64,000 nucleotides of DNA from Bin34 sp965219935 (GTDB lineage: Bacteria; Chloroflexota; Anaerolineae; Caldilineales; Caldilineaceae), in assembly GCA_965219935.1 (NCBI GenBank), contig CBDCOU010000003.1:3906001-3970000 (forward strand). Direction: 5' to 3'. A program made the translations under genes and the position numbers. The notes beneath the pieces are model-generated. The model did not search any database. It saw only the letters and a program-made list of their open reading frames with translations, and was not told where the DNA came from. Each line of letters begins with the position of its first letter. Position 1 is the first letter of the stretch. Below are positions 17,456 to 26,562 of the stretch, one piece after another.

Positions 17456-18562
17456 ATGCGCGAGTCAAGATACAAGGCCGCCATCATCGGCACCGGCGGC
17501 ATCTCAAGGGCTCATGCCGGCGCCTTGGCGGCCCATGCCGATCGGGTGGAACTGGTCGCTGCGGTCGACATCGATGGGGACCGGGCCCGGGACTTCGCCG
17601 ACCGGCACGGCGTCCCCCGGACTTTCACCGATCCCGAGGCGATGCTGGCCTGCGTCCAGCCGGACATTGTGCATGTCTGTACCCCGCCCGGCCTCCACGC
17701 CGAACAGAGCGTGGCCGCCATGGAAGCCGGAGCCTGGGTCCTGTGCGAAAAGCCGCTCTGTGCCTCGCTGGCCGAAATGGACCGCATCGAGGCCGGGGAG
17801 GCGGCTACGGGCAACTATACGAGCAGCGTCTTCCAGTGGCGCTTCGGCTCCGGCGGCCGCCATCTCAAGGAACTGATCCAGAAGGAAGCCATGGGCCGGT
17901 TGCTGGTTGCCAATGTGCTGACCACCTGGTACCGCGGCGATCCGTACTTCGCCGTGCGCTGGCGCTCCACCTGGAAGGCGGCCGTGGGCGGCTGCACGGT
18001 CGTGCACGGCATCCACATCATGGACTTTGCCCTGTGGCTGATCGGCGAGTGGCGCGAAATCCGGGCCATGATGGCCACCTTGGCCCACGACATCGAGGTG
18101 GAGAACGTCTCCATGGCGAGCGTGCGGTTTGAGGACGGCGCCATGGCCAGCTTCTCCAACAGCATCCTCTCGCCGCGCCAGGAAAGCGTGCTGCGCCTGG
18201 ACTTCGCCGACGCCACGGTCGAGATGACACGCAATGTCTACACCTACGGCAACCAGGACTGGCGCTATTCCACCTGGGAGGGATCGCCCCATGCGGACGC
18301 GGTCAAGGAGTGGGGCAGCCTGCCGCCGGACGTGCCTGCGTCCCATGTCACGCAGGTCGGGTCCTTCCTGGACAGTCGGGACCGCGACGAGCGGCCCGAG
18401 GTCAGTGGCGCCGACATTCGGGGCACCATCGAATTCCTGACGGCCTTCTACAAGTCCGCGGTTGAGGGACGGCCGGTGCTCCGGGGCGAGATCCAGCCCG
18501 GCGACCCCTGGTATCGGCTCATGAACGGACAGTTCCAACTTCTGGACGAGACTGCGGGCTGA
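17456..18562 (+). CDS. Gfo/Idh/MocA family oxidoreductase
   Basis: This 368-residue NAD(P)-dependent sugar or cyclitol dehydrogenase has the Rossmann loop IIGTGGISRAHAG near the N-terminus, VHVCTPPGLHA and the family signature CEKPLCASLAEM, in which Glu-Lys-Pro places the catalytic Lys. The C-terminal alpha/beta domain contains GGCTVVHGIHIMDFALWL, with the usual His-x3-D of the active site. It likely oxidises or epimerises a sugar or inositol derivative. It shares an operon with the PhyH oxygenase upstream and the PmoA-like gene 64 bp downstream. Confidence 0.9.
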   Translation: MRESRYKAAIIGTGGISRAHAGALAAHADRVELVAAVDIDGDRARDFADRHGVPRTFTDPEAMLACVQPDIVHVCTPPGLHAEQSVAAMEAGAWVLCEKPLCASLAEMDRIEAGEAATGNYTSSVFQWRFGSGGRHLKELIQKEAMGRLLVANVLTTWYRGDPYFAVRWRSTWKAAVGGCTVVHGIHIMDFALWLIGEWREIRAMMATLAHDIEVENVSMASVRFEDGAMASFSNSILSPRQESVLRLDFADATVEMTRNVYTYGNQDWRYSTWEGSPHADAVKEWGSLPPDVPASHVTQVGSFLDSRDRDERPEVSGADIRGTIEFLTAFYKSAVEGRPVLRGEIQPGDPWYRLMNGQFQLLDETAG

Positions 18563-18626
18563 TTGTTCCGGCAGGCCCGTGCAAACCGCACGGACTTCCC
18601 CGTTCCGGCACCCGGAGATGCATGCC

Positions 18627-19541
18627 ATGACGAACCTTCGGACGACAGCACGCGGCGATCATTTGGTCGATGTCTGGCATGGCCGGCGCCGGCTCTGCCG
18701 CTACAACACGCGGCCCCTGATGGAGGAGATACAAGGGCGTCGGCCCTATCTGCATCCCGTCTCGACGCTCGGCGGCACCGTGGTGACCGAGGAAAAGCAC
18801 TTCGACCACGAGTGGCACAACGGCATCTCGATGACCTGTCCCTGGCTTTCCGGCTACAACTTCTGGGGTGGCCCCACCTATGTGCGCGGCGAGGGCTACC
18901 AACGACTGGACAACCTCGGGCGGCAGCGGCAAACGGCCATCGCCAAGGTCTCTGCCGGCGACGGGCAGCTGGCCTGGCGGCAGTCCCTGGATTGGCTCAC
19001 CCCGGATCGGGATGAGCCCCTGCTGACGGAGGAACGGCTCCTGACCATCGGCGACGCCGACCCCGACACGGGGAGTTGGGCCTTGGACTTCGACATCGCA
19101 CTCCTGAACACGAGCGAGGCCGGCCTTTTGTTCGGCTCCCCGACCACCGAAGGGCGGGAGATGGCCGGCTACGGCGGGGTGTTCTGGCGCGGACCGCTGG
19201 CCATGCTGCACGGCACCGTGCGGACCGCCGAAGGCAAGGGCGGCGACGATCAGATGGGGGTGCGCAGTCCGTGGCTGGCCTACACCGCGGCGCATGCCCA
19301 TACGGGCCGGACGGCCACGTTGGTGTTCCTGGACCATCCGGAAAACGTTCGGTTTCCATTGCGCTGGTTCGTACGCACACAGCCCTTTCCGTTGGCCAGC
19401 TTTGCCTTTGCGTTCGACGAATACCTGCCCCTGGATCCCGGCCGGACCCTGCAGCGCCGGCATCGCATCCTGGTGTGCGACGGCGAACCGTCCGGAGACC
19501 AAATTGAGGCATGGCATGCACAGTGGCTGGGCCGGACGTGA
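18627..19541 (+). CDS. PmoA-like (DUF6807) family protein
   Basis: This 304-residue protein resembles the family named methane oxygenase PmoA (DUF6807), a misleading name for soluble proteins found in sugar catabolic clusters. Features are VWHGRRRLCRYNTRP, RPYLHPVSTLGG, FDHEWHNGISM and the C-terminal FPLRWFVRTQPFP. No membrane segment is visible, so it is not a particulate monooxygenase subunit. Start 18627 is chosen because CCGGAG lies 10 bp upstream. Its stop overlaps the next gene, another Gfo/Idh dehydrogenase; this pairing is typical of carbohydrate loci. Confidence 0.78.
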   Translation: MTNLRTTARGDHLVDVWHGRRRLCRYNTRPLMEEIQGRRPYLHPVSTLGGTVVTEEKHFDHEWHNGISMTCPWLSGYNFWGGPTYVRGEGYQRLDNLGRQRQTAIAKVSAGDGQLAWRQSLDWLTPDRDEPLLTEERLLTIGDADPDTGSWALDFDIALLNTSEAGLLFGSPTTEGREMAGYGGVFWRGPLAMLHGTVRTAEGKGGDDQMGVRSPWLAYTAAHAHTGRTATLVFLDHPENVRFPLRWFVRTQPFPLASFAFAFDEYLPLDPGRTLQRRHRILVCDGEPSGDQIEAWHAQWLGRT

Positions 19542-20608
19542 CGTCCCCGGTTGGAATCGGTGTGGTGGGATGCGGCGTCATTGGCACGCAACACGTCCGC
19601 GTGGCCTCCGCATTGCCCTGCGCCCGTCCGCGGGCCGTCCTGGATCTGGAGCGCGCCAGGGCCGAGGCCCTGGCGGCAGCCCACGGGGTGCCCAGGGTGT
19701 GTGCCGACCTGGAGGAGATGCTGGCCCTGCCGGAGGTGGAGGCAGTGGTCATGGCCGTGCCGGCCGCCTTCCGCATGCCGATGTCCAGGCGGATCCTGGC
19801 GGCAGGCCGCCATCTTCTGCTTGAAAAGCCCGTGGCGATGAATGCCGATGAAGTCAGACGGCTCGCGTCGTGGCGCGGTCCCGACCAGGTGGTGGCCTGC
19901 TGCGCGGCCCGGTTCCGCTGTCTCGGAGCCTTTGGTCCGGTGTACGAAGTACTGGTGGCCGGGAAGCTGGGAACGCCCCAGGGCGCGGTCTTCCGGGCGC
20001 TGACACCGGCTCCGCCGCGACCTGAGGTCCTGCCGCCGGCGTGGCGGTTGCAGACCAGCCTGAACGGGGGCGGCGTGCTCATGAACTGGGGCTGCTACGA
20101 CCTGGACTATCTGCTGGGCATGTGGCCGGAGCCGCTTGTGCCGCGCACGGTGCGCGCCCGGATGTGGGGCCTGGGTCCGGACTACCGGAATTTCGTGGTC
20201 CCGGATTCCGACGGGGAAACTCATGTCGCGGCTTGGATTGAGTGCGAAGGCGGATTTCAGATTTCCTACGAGAGGGGCGAGTATCATCCGGGACCGCGCC
20301 GTGCGGAATTCCAGGTGTTCGGCGATCGCGGCAGCCTGGATTTGACCATGGTGCCGAACCAGGGCCAGGTTGATACCCTCTGGCGCAGCGATGATGTGGC
20401 GGGGCGTGTGTCCGAGACGGTGCAGTGCCATCCCGACCGGGCGCCCGACCTGCACAGCGGCGTGGTGGCGGATTTCTGCCGGGCCGTGCGGTCCGGTTCC
20501 GAGCCGGCGGCCGGGTTGGAATTTTCGTTCCGGGTCCAGGCCACGTTGGACGCAATGTATCGGTCGGCCGAGTCCGGCTGTTCGGTGGAAGTTGAGCCGG
20601 TCCTCTGA
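19538..20608 (+). CDS. Gfo/Idh/MocA family oxidoreductase (second paralogue)
   Basis: This NAD(P)-dependent oxidoreductase of about 356 residues has the Rossmann loop IGVVGCGVIGTQH, signature LEKPVAMNADEV and the active-site region MNWGCYDLDYLLGMWP. It differs strongly from the paralogue at 17.5 kb, so the two probably act on different substrates or steps. The GTG at 19538 overlaps the preceding TGA stop as GTGA, the most economical start; ATG 19511 would add nine residues and a 31-bp overlap. It is followed by an NAD-dependent epimerase. Confidence 0.88.
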   Translation: MTSPVGIGVVGCGVIGTQHVRVASALPCARPRAVLDLERARAEALAAAHGVPRVCADLEEMLALPEVEAVVMAVPAAFRMPMSRRILAAGRHLLLEKPVAMNADEVRRLASWRGPDQVVACCAARFRCLGAFGPVYEVLVAGKLGTPQGAVFRALTPAPPRPEVLPPAWRLQTSLNGGGVLMNWGCYDLDYLLGMWPEPLVPRTVRARMWGLGPDYRNFVVPDSDGETHVAAWIECEGGFQISYERGEYHPGPRRAEFQVFGDRGSLDLTMVPNQGQVDTLWRSDDVAGRVSETVQCHPDRAPDLHSGVVADFCRAVRSGSEPAAGLEFSFRVQATLDAMYRSAESGCSVEVEPVL

Positions 20609-20670
20609 ACGCCTAGCCCATGCGTGGCACGGCAGGACGGATCGGCGGCAAACACAAGGAGATTGGGACG

Positions 20671-21522
20671 ATGCGAGTGGTGGTGACCGGCGCGGCCGGA
20701 AAGATCGCGGGACAGGTGCTGCCCGCCCTGCGGGAGCGCTACGACCTGGTGCTGATCGACGTGCGGGAGATCAACCGGGAGGGCGAACGGGTAGAGGGCA
20801 TCCGGATGGCCGACCTGGTCGACCGCAACCGGGATGCCTACCGGCATCTCTTCCGCGGTGCCGATCGGGTGGTCCACTTCGGCTTCGTGCGGCCACCGGA
20901 GGGCGACAATTCGGCCGATGCCAACTACTGGGCGGAACAGGCCAACGTCCAGATGGCCTACAACGTCATGCAGACGGCCTGGGAAGAGGGAGTCGGCCGC
21001 GTGGTCATGGCTTCCTCGAACCATGCCGCGGACTACTTCGAGGATCTAATCCTCGACGGTGTCTGGGACGGCGTGAATCCCGCGGACAAGGCCCTGTCGG
21101 ACAACTACTACGGCTGGGCCAAGGAAGTGTACGAGCACCTGGGCTTTGTCTTTGCCTGCGGCCGCATGAACGGCACGCCGCTGGAGAATGTTCAAATCCG
21201 GATCGGCGGCCCGCGCGAGGACGACATCGCACGCGTGGAGCCGGGCGACCTGCGGCGCATGCACCGCGCCCTGGCTGTGTACATCAGCGACCGGGACATG
21301 CAACAGCTGTTCGTGAAGAGCCTCGAGCACGAGGACATCCGCAACGAACAGGGAATTCCGTTCCAGATCTTCTACGGGATCAGCGGGAACACGCATGCCT
21401 TCTGGAGCATCGTCAATGCCCGCAAGGTCATCGGGTACGCACCCCGGGACAACAGCGAGCTGCGGTTTGCGGCGCAGATTGCCGAACACCTGAAGGCCCA
21501 TGCCGCCCGCAACGGCCAGTAG
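20671..21522 (+). CDS. NAD-dependent epimerase/dehydratase (extended SDR)
   Basis: This 283-residue short-chain dehydrogenase has N-terminal VVVTGAAGKIAG (NAD-binding GxxGxxG), a HFGFVRPP strand, the Ser of VVMASSNHA and the catalytic YYGWAK (Tyr-x3-Lys). It resembles uronate dehydrogenase-like and nucleotide-sugar epimerase subfamilies; a uronate or aldose dehydrogenase role would fit the cluster. The start ATG 20671 has AAGGAGA 8 bp upstream; the open frame begins at 20620 without an SD. Confidence 0.85.
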   Translation: MRVVVTGAAGKIAGQVLPALRERYDLVLIDVREINREGERVEGIRMADLVDRNRDAYRHLFRGADRVVHFGFVRPPEGDNSADANYWAEQANVQMAYNVMQTAWEEGVGRVVMASSNHAADYFEDLILDGVWDGVNPADKALSDNYYGWAKEVYEHLGFVFACGRMNGTPLENVQIRIGGPREDDIARVEPGDLRRMHRALAVYISDRDMQQLFVKSLEHEDIRNEQGIPFQIFYGISGNTHAFWSIVNARKVIGYAPRDNSELRFAAQIAEHLKAHAARNGQ

Positions 21523-21540
21523 GACAACGCAACTTCATAA

Positions 21541-21560
21541 GCCGAGCAAACCTGCTCGGC
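21541..21560. terminator. Perfect 8-bp hairpin after the epimerase gene
   Basis: GCCGAGCA-AACC-TGCTCGGC forms a perfect 8-bp stem 18 bp after the epimerase stop. There is no clear U-run on the plus side; on the minus side TTATGAAGTT follows. It could terminate or stabilise the catabolic transcript, but it is not a canonical terminator. The remaining stretch to 21917 shows no gene. Confidence 0.35.
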
Positions 21561-21917
21561 GAACGTGACGGCCGTTTTGGAGTGGTCCCGGTAGCGGCCA
21601 TCGTCTGCAGGATGCGGTCACGGCAATGAACGGCGATGGCGACCGCGCAAGGCCGAAATCCCGATTGACGGGGTCTCCGGCGGATCGGACGACGGCAGGG
21701 CCGGGATTCGGGCCAAAACGGAACGTGCGCGGCCGCGGGGACACAGACCACGACCGTCGTACTTGACCGTTCGGGGGGACCCGGTTTCCGAGTCGCATGA
21801 TGGCCCCGCGGATCGCTTAGAATGAAGGAAGCCCCGGCGACGAAGCTGCCGAGGCTTCGTGTTCACGGGCGGTAGTGGCCTCCGCCCCGAACCAGCCGAC
21901 AGGAGGACGAAACTCCC

Positions 21918-22241
21918 ATGGCCGAACCCAGTGTACACCGCACCATGAACACCGATACCTTCGAAGCCCTGCAGGCAGCAGGCTTCGACAGCAAGCAGGC
22001 CACCGTGCTGGCCACTGCCATTCCCGACATCGAGCCGCCCTTGGAGCGGCTGCGTAGCGAGATGGATCTGCGCTTTGTCGAGCTGCGGGGGGAGATGGAC
22101 CGTCGCTTCGCCGAGCTGCGGGGCGAGATGGACCATCGCTTCGCCGAGCTTGAGCGTCGACTCAACGCGCAGACCTGGGCAATCGTGGGCACGCTGGTCG
22201 CGATCGGCGGCCTGGTGGCGGCCACCAACCTGTGGGGCTGA
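21918..22241 (+). CDS. Small coiled-coil protein with C-terminal membrane anchor (DUF1640/CCDC90-like)
   Basis: This 107-residue protein has a strong AGGAGG about 11 bp before the ATG. Residues 10-40 hold an N-terminal helical segment (FEALQAAGFDSKQATVLA); residues 45-82 are three near-repeats of MDxRFxELRGE, an 11-residue coiled-coil pattern, and the C-terminus (TWAIVGTLVAIGGLVAAT) is one membrane segment. The layout matches the CCDC90/DUF1640-type proteins often found near mobile elements in bacteria. Function is unknown; membrane-tethered oligomerisation is the likely property. Confidence 0.7.
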   Translation: MAEPSVHRTMNTDTFEALQAAGFDSKQATVLATAIPDIEPPLERLRSEMDLRFVELRGEMDRRFAELRGEMDHRFAELERRLNAQTWAIVGTLVAIGGLVAATNLWG

Positions 22242-22340
22242 ACCGGGACTCTGCGACCGTCTCCGCCTTTGGCGCCTGCAGTCAACGGCAACAACAGGGA
22301 ATAGCGTATTCGCCTGCGCACTCACGATGTTGCGCTCCCG

Positions 22341-22923
22341 CTACAGCACCCGGTCGTGGTCAATTGGCACCTGGTAGTTGCGGCATCCCGGAATCACCGG
22401 TGCGGCTCCCTGTTCCATAATCACGCGTCGCAGGTCGTCGGAGGCGTAGGCCCGGTCCGCCGGGACATGGTCGGGATGCAGCCCCGCCAGCAGCGGCTCG
22501 GCCTGGGGTGCATCGCTGGCCCGGCCCGAGGTCAGATGCACGCGCAAGACCCGTCCGGCGGTGTCGTTCAGGACATGCAGCCTAGTGCCGTGGCCACCCC
22601 AGCTGCGGCCCTGGGCCTGCCCCTCCGGACCGCCCACTGCCCCGGCCGGCACGTGGGTGAAGTCCAGATGCACCCGTGCCAGGTTGGCCCAGACCTCGGA
22701 CACGGTTGCCAGCCTACGTTCCCAGACTCCGGCTTGGCACCAGCGGCCGAAAGACACTGTTCCAGTGACCGAAACGGGGCGGCAGGTCACGCCAGGGGAT
22801 CCCCGTGTGCACCAGGCGGTACAGGGCTTGGCATGCAACGTTGCGCAGTGCGTGGAGGAACATGGCAGAGGCCTTGTGAAGAGGGGAACAACCGGATCTG
22901 CGATGATAATCCACAGGTCCCAC
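22341..22923 (-). pseudogene. IS5-family transposase remnant (frameshifted and 3'-truncated)
   Basis: The N-terminal part (from 22923) reads YRLVHTGIPWRDLPPRFGHW in one frame; near 22740 the reading shifts to a second frame beginning RWCQAGVWERRL and continuing through HLDFTHVPAG, GGHGTRLHVL and PADRAYASDDLRRVI, with two of the DDE acidic residues. The match stops at VPIDHDRVL with a TAG, before the catalytic Glu segment. No clear terminal inverted repeats or target duplication were seen. It lies within the catabolic gene run between the coiled-coil gene and the TIM-barrel isomerase. Confidence 0.8.
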
Positions 22924-22960
22924 GGCCGCTGTCTGAAGTGGAAACTAAAGGTTGTATTCG

Positions 22961-23761
22961 ATGCGCTATTCCTTCATGAGCTTTTCCTGTCCGGATCTGT
23001 CGCTCCAGGCGATGCTGGACACGGCGGTGGAACTGGGCTACGCCGGCATCGAACCGCGCGTGGACGCCAACCATGCCCACGGAGTCGAAACCTCCCTGAG
23101 CCCGGCGCAACGGCGGGATGTGCGTGCCCGGGTGGCGGACAGCGCGGCCGACATCTGCTGCATCGCCTCCTCCTCGCGCTATTCGGACCCGGCCACCCTC
23201 GAGGAAAATCTGGCGCAAACGCGGCGGGAGATCGACCTGGCGGGCGACTTGGGGGTTCCGGTCCTGCGGGTGTTCGGCGGGCAGATTGCGGAGGGCATTA
23301 ACCGGGACGCCGCCATCGACAACCTGTCCGCGGCCCTGGCCCGCGTGGCGGACGAGGCTGGGCAGGCTGGGGTGACGGTCTGTGTGGAGACACACGATGC
23401 CTGGTGCAATCCCCATCACGTGGCCGCGGTGCTGGCAAACGTCAACCATCCCGCCATCGCGGCCAACTGGGATGTGCTCCATCCCGTACGGGCCGAGGAC
23501 ATTTCGGTGGCCGAGTCGCTTGCGGTGCTGGGACCGTGGATTCGGCATGTGCACATGCACGATGCCACGTTGGAGCCGGGTCGCATCCGGTACGTGCCAA
23601 TGGGCACGGGCGCCATTGACCATCGTGAGGTGATCCAGGGCCTGCGCGAAATCGACTACGACGGTTGTCTGAGCGGCGAGTGGATCGGCTACAGTCCCTG
23701 GCAGGAACACCTTCCGCACGAAATCGGGCAGTTGCGCCGTTACGAAGCCGACCTTGCCTGA
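22961..23761 (+). CDS. Sugar phosphate isomerase/epimerase family TIM-barrel protein
   Basis: This 266-residue xylose-isomerase-like TIM barrel (AP endonuclease family 2 fold) has the metal-site sequences VCVETHDAW (Glu, His), ANWDVLHP, HVHMHDA and SGEWIGY with the conserved Glu. Such proteins isomerise or epimerise ketoses, inosose or hydroxypyruvate-type substrates. ATG 22961 with AAAGG nine bases upstream is preferred over the TTG nine bases before it. The next gene begins 30 bp downstream. Confidence 0.85.
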   Translation: MRYSFMSFSCPDLSLQAMLDTAVELGYAGIEPRVDANHAHGVETSLSPAQRRDVRARVADSAADICCIASSSRYSDPATLEENLAQTRREIDLAGDLGVPVLRVFGGQIAEGINRDAAIDNLSAALARVADEAGQAGVTVCVETHDAWCNPHHVAAVLANVNHPAIAANWDVLHPVRAEDISVAESLAVLGPWIRHVHMHDATLEPGRIRYVPMGTGAIDHREVIQGLREIDYDGCLSGEWIGYSPWQEHLPHEIGQLRRYEADLA

Positions 23762-23791
23762 ACCCCGTCCATCAACAATACAGGTAACGCC

Positions 23792-25252
23792 ATGAGTGTG
23801 AGGGTCGTCGACCACGCCCTGTGGGTCAGGGACATCCGGACGCGCATGCCGTTTCGCTACGGCATCGCAGCCATGACACGGGTTCCGCACCTGGTCGTGG
23901 AACTTGAACTCGAGGCGGACGGCCGCCGTACGCGCGGCCTGGCTGCCGAAAGCCTGGTGCCCAAGTGGTTCACCAAGGATCCGGATTCGCCCTATGCGGA
24001 CGACATTCGGGACATGCTGGCCCAGATTGAGGGTGCCGTTGTTGCTGCCCGGGAGGCGGGCGGACAAGCCTCCGCGTTTGCGCTGTGGCGCCGCGTCTAC
24101 GAGGCCCGGGCCGAGGAGGCCGACAACAGCGGAACACCCGGACTGCTGGCCAATCTGGGCACAAGCCTGGTGGAACGGGCCTTGCTGGACGGGGTATGCC
24201 GCAACCGCGGCCAGACTTTGGCCGACGCCCTGCGGGGAGACGGACTCGGGTTCGAGGCGGACTATTTCCACGCCTCGCTGCGCGGGGCTGCACCTGACCG
24301 GATTCTGCCCCGCCAGCCGCTGCGGACCTTGCAGGCCCGGCACACCGTGGGGCTGGGAGACCCGCTGACGGCAGCCGACATCCCGAGGGAGGAAAGGCTG
24401 ACCGACGGCCTGCCCCAGTCCCTGCAGGCGGTGGTGCGCGTGTATGGCGTGCGGTGGTTCAAGATCAAGATCGGCGGCCAGGCCGAGGAGGATCTGGAGC
24501 GGCTCCGACAGATTGCCACTCTGTTGGGCGGCTCGAGGCCCGATGCCCGCTACACACTGGACGGCAACGAACAGTATCTGGACTTTGGGACGTTCCGAAC
24601 GTTCTGGGAAACCCTGGCCCGGGATCCGGATCTGCAGGCGTTCCGGAGCGGCCTGGAATTCATCGAGCAGCCCCTGCACCGGGATATCGCCCTGGATCGG
24701 GAGACCACCGAAGTGCTGCGGACCTGGAAAGACCATCCGCCGGTGATCATCGACGAATCGGACGGAGACATCGGGGGCCTGTCCAGCGCCTTGGCGAACG
24801 GCTATCAGGGCACAAGCCACAAGAACTGCAAGGGGGTGTTCAAGAGTGTGGCCAACCTGGGCCGCCTCCAACAGTTGCGCGACGAAAACCCGGACCGGGC
24901 CTATGTACTGTCCGGGGAGGATCTGACGAACGTTGGCCCCATTGCCCTGCTTCAGGATCTGGCCGTCCTGGCTTCGCTGGGCATTCCCCATGCCGAGCGC
25001 AACGGACACCACTACTTCACCGGCCTGTCCATGCAGGCCGATTCGATCCAGGAGACGATGCTGGATCACCATTCGGACCTGTATCGGCGCCACGTCTTGT
25101 CCGGCGGCGACACACCGGTTGTCGCCATCGATGACGGCCGGGTGCAACTGGGGAGCGTGGTTGCGGCTCCGTTCGGCTACGGACCCTCACTCGACCTGGA
25201 TGGATTCAGCCCGCTTGCCGACTGGGACGTGTCGGCCTACCGCGAGATCTAG
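23792..25252 (+). CDS. Enolase-superfamily protein (mandelate racemase/muconate lactonizing enzyme-like)
   Basis: This 486-residue enolase-superfamily enzyme abstracts a proton alpha to a carboxylate. Visible elements are the KxK motif WFKIKIGG, metal ligand Asp in YTLDGNEQY, Glu in LEFIEQPLHRD and Glu/Asp in IIDESDGDI, and a C-terminal Lys region TSHKNCKGVFKS. At nearly 490 residues it is longer than the usual 360-430, with an extended N-terminal capping domain. It could be a sugar acid dehydratase in the same pathway as the HpcH-type aldolase. Chemistry and substrate are inferred from the superfamily only. Confidence 0.83.
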   Translation: MSVRVVDHALWVRDIRTRMPFRYGIAAMTRVPHLVVELELEADGRRTRGLAAESLVPKWFTKDPDSPYADDIRDMLAQIEGAVVAAREAGGQASAFALWRRVYEARAEEADNSGTPGLLANLGTSLVERALLDGVCRNRGQTLADALRGDGLGFEADYFHASLRGAAPDRILPRQPLRTLQARHTVGLGDPLTAADIPREERLTDGLPQSLQAVVRVYGVRWFKIKIGGQAEEDLERLRQIATLLGGSRPDARYTLDGNEQYLDFGTFRTFWETLARDPDLQAFRSGLEFIEQPLHRDIALDRETTEVLRTWKDHPPVIIDESDGDIGGLSSALANGYQGTSHKNCKGVFKSVANLGRLQQLRDENPDRAYVLSGEDLTNVGPIALLQDLAVLASLGIPHAERNGHHYFTGLSMQADSIQETMLDHHSDLYRRHVLSGGDTPVVAIDDGRVQLGSVVAAPFGYGPSLDLDGFSPLADWDVSAYREI

Positions 25253-25267
25253 CAAGCGGAACGCGTC

Positions 25268-26248
25268 ATGGCAGGCACCACTCCGGTCATTGTCTGTTCG
25301 GAGAACGGTCTGGCTGCGGCCGAGGAGGCCATCGAGCTCCTGCGGCAGGGCCGCAGCGCCCTGGACGCGGCCGTGGCGGCCGCAACCCACGTGGAGCAGG
25401 ATTTGGCGGACAACTCGGTTGGCCGCGGCGGCATACCCGGCATTCTGGGCAACGTGGAACTGGATGCAAGCCTGATGGACGGCCGCACCCGCCAAGCCGG
25501 TGCCGTGGCCGCCCTGACCTGGACCAGCCAGGCCGCCCGTTTGGCTCGCACAGTGTTGGAAGAGACCCCCCATGTGTTGGTGGTTGGGGAGGGAGCCAAT
25601 CGCCTGGCGCGGGCGTGCGGCCTGGCCGAAGAGACCCTGGAACATGAATCCGGCCTGGATGTGTGGCGCAAGCGGTTCAGCAGGGCCGGCATCGATCCCG
25701 ATGTCCTGACCGACGACGAGGTGCTGGCGGCCGTGAACCGGCTCACGAGCCAGTTGAGTTTGCTGGCGGAGCAGGATGACGAACGGGATATTCCCGACGA
25801 TCCGGAGACCGGGACGGTCAACTTCCTGGTGCGGGACACGGACGGCAACCTGGCCAGCGTGGTGTCCACGTCGGGCCTGGGCTGGAAGCATCCGGGTCGG
25901 GTCGGCGACTCGCCCATCATCGGCGCCGGCAACTACTGCGACAACCGATATGGGACGGCTACCTGCACCGGCATGGGCGAGTTGTGTCTGCGGACGCTGA
26001 CGGCGAAGTGCGTGGTGGACGGCCTGCGCCGGGGCGCGACGCTGCAGACGGCGGGCCGGGAAGCCTTGCGGGAGTTGGATGATCTGCCCCGCGGGCCCGG
26101 CCAGTTCATCGGATTTGTCGCGCTGGCTCCGGATGGCCGCCATGCCGGCTTCAGCGAACGGTCCGGACGCACCTACGGCTGGATTTCGGGCGGCATGCGC
26201 AAGGGTGTGCTGTCGCCACGGCTGACGCTGGCGGAACTGGGCGGCTGA
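25268..26248 (+). CDS. N4-(beta-N-acetylglucosaminyl)-L-asparaginase-like Ntn hydrolase
   Basis: This 326-residue isoaspartyl peptidase/glycosylasparaginase family protein self-cleaves and uses the exposed Thr as nucleophile. The cleavage site is ETGTVNFLV, with Thr 183 as nucleophile, followed by STSGLGWKHPGRVGDSPIIGAG and GTATCTGMGE, both substrate-pocket motifs. The N-terminal EQDLADNSVGRGG matches the glycosylasparaginase branch. It would cleave GlcNAc-Asn linkages from N-glycans or simple asparagine derivatives. It starts 15 bp after the enolase-superfamily gene, so glycan or glycopeptide catabolism is a reasonable reading of the cluster. Confidence 0.85.
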   Translation: MAGTTPVIVCSENGLAAAEEAIELLRQGRSALDAAVAAATHVEQDLADNSVGRGGIPGILGNVELDASLMDGRTRQAGAVAALTWTSQAARLARTVLEETPHVLVVGEGANRLARACGLAEETLEHESGLDVWRKRFSRAGIDPDVLTDDEVLAAVNRLTSQLSLLAEQDDERDIPDDPETGTVNFLVRDTDGNLASVVSTSGLGWKHPGRVGDSPIIGAGNYCDNRYGTATCTGMGELCLRTLTAKCVVDGLRRGATLQTAGREALRELDDLPRGPGQFIGFVALAPDGRHAGFSERSGRTYGWISGGMRKGVLSPRLTLAELGG

Positions 26249-26562
26249 ACCGGAGATTTCCGGTCCAGTTGGCTGTTATTGGCAGGGATCGCGCAGAGTG
26301 GCAGGCATCGGGACGCGGTGTGTTCGGCGAGGGCTGCCTACGGGTAGCTTTGTTCCCCTAGGCATTTCGCATAATCCACCTGATAGGCTCGGTTATCATT
26401 TGGCGCCGCTGCGCCTTCACCTGCACCGGCCCTGCCATACCGCTCCCCTGCCTACCTTCGCACTCCCCGGACCAGCGTCCAGCCCTGCCGGCCCTGCGCC
26501 ATGTGGTGTGCCAATGCTTGTCTCACAGTCCCGTTACCTGTCCAGGATGATTGAGAACCAAA
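26249..26562. other. Intergenic stretch before the macroglobulin gene
   Basis: About 310 bp, less GC-rich than the surroundings. A 90-codon open frame covers it but runs into the macroglobulin start in the wrong frame and shows no domain. A promoter for the macroglobulin gene is expected here; no convincing pair of hexamers was found. Confidence 0.4.

Noticed and set aside
22787..25147. 786-codon minus-strand open frame
   Set aside because: Antisense of the isomerase and the enolase-superfamily gene, both with conserved catalytic motifs; the antisense product is rich in Gln, His and Arg and matches nothing.
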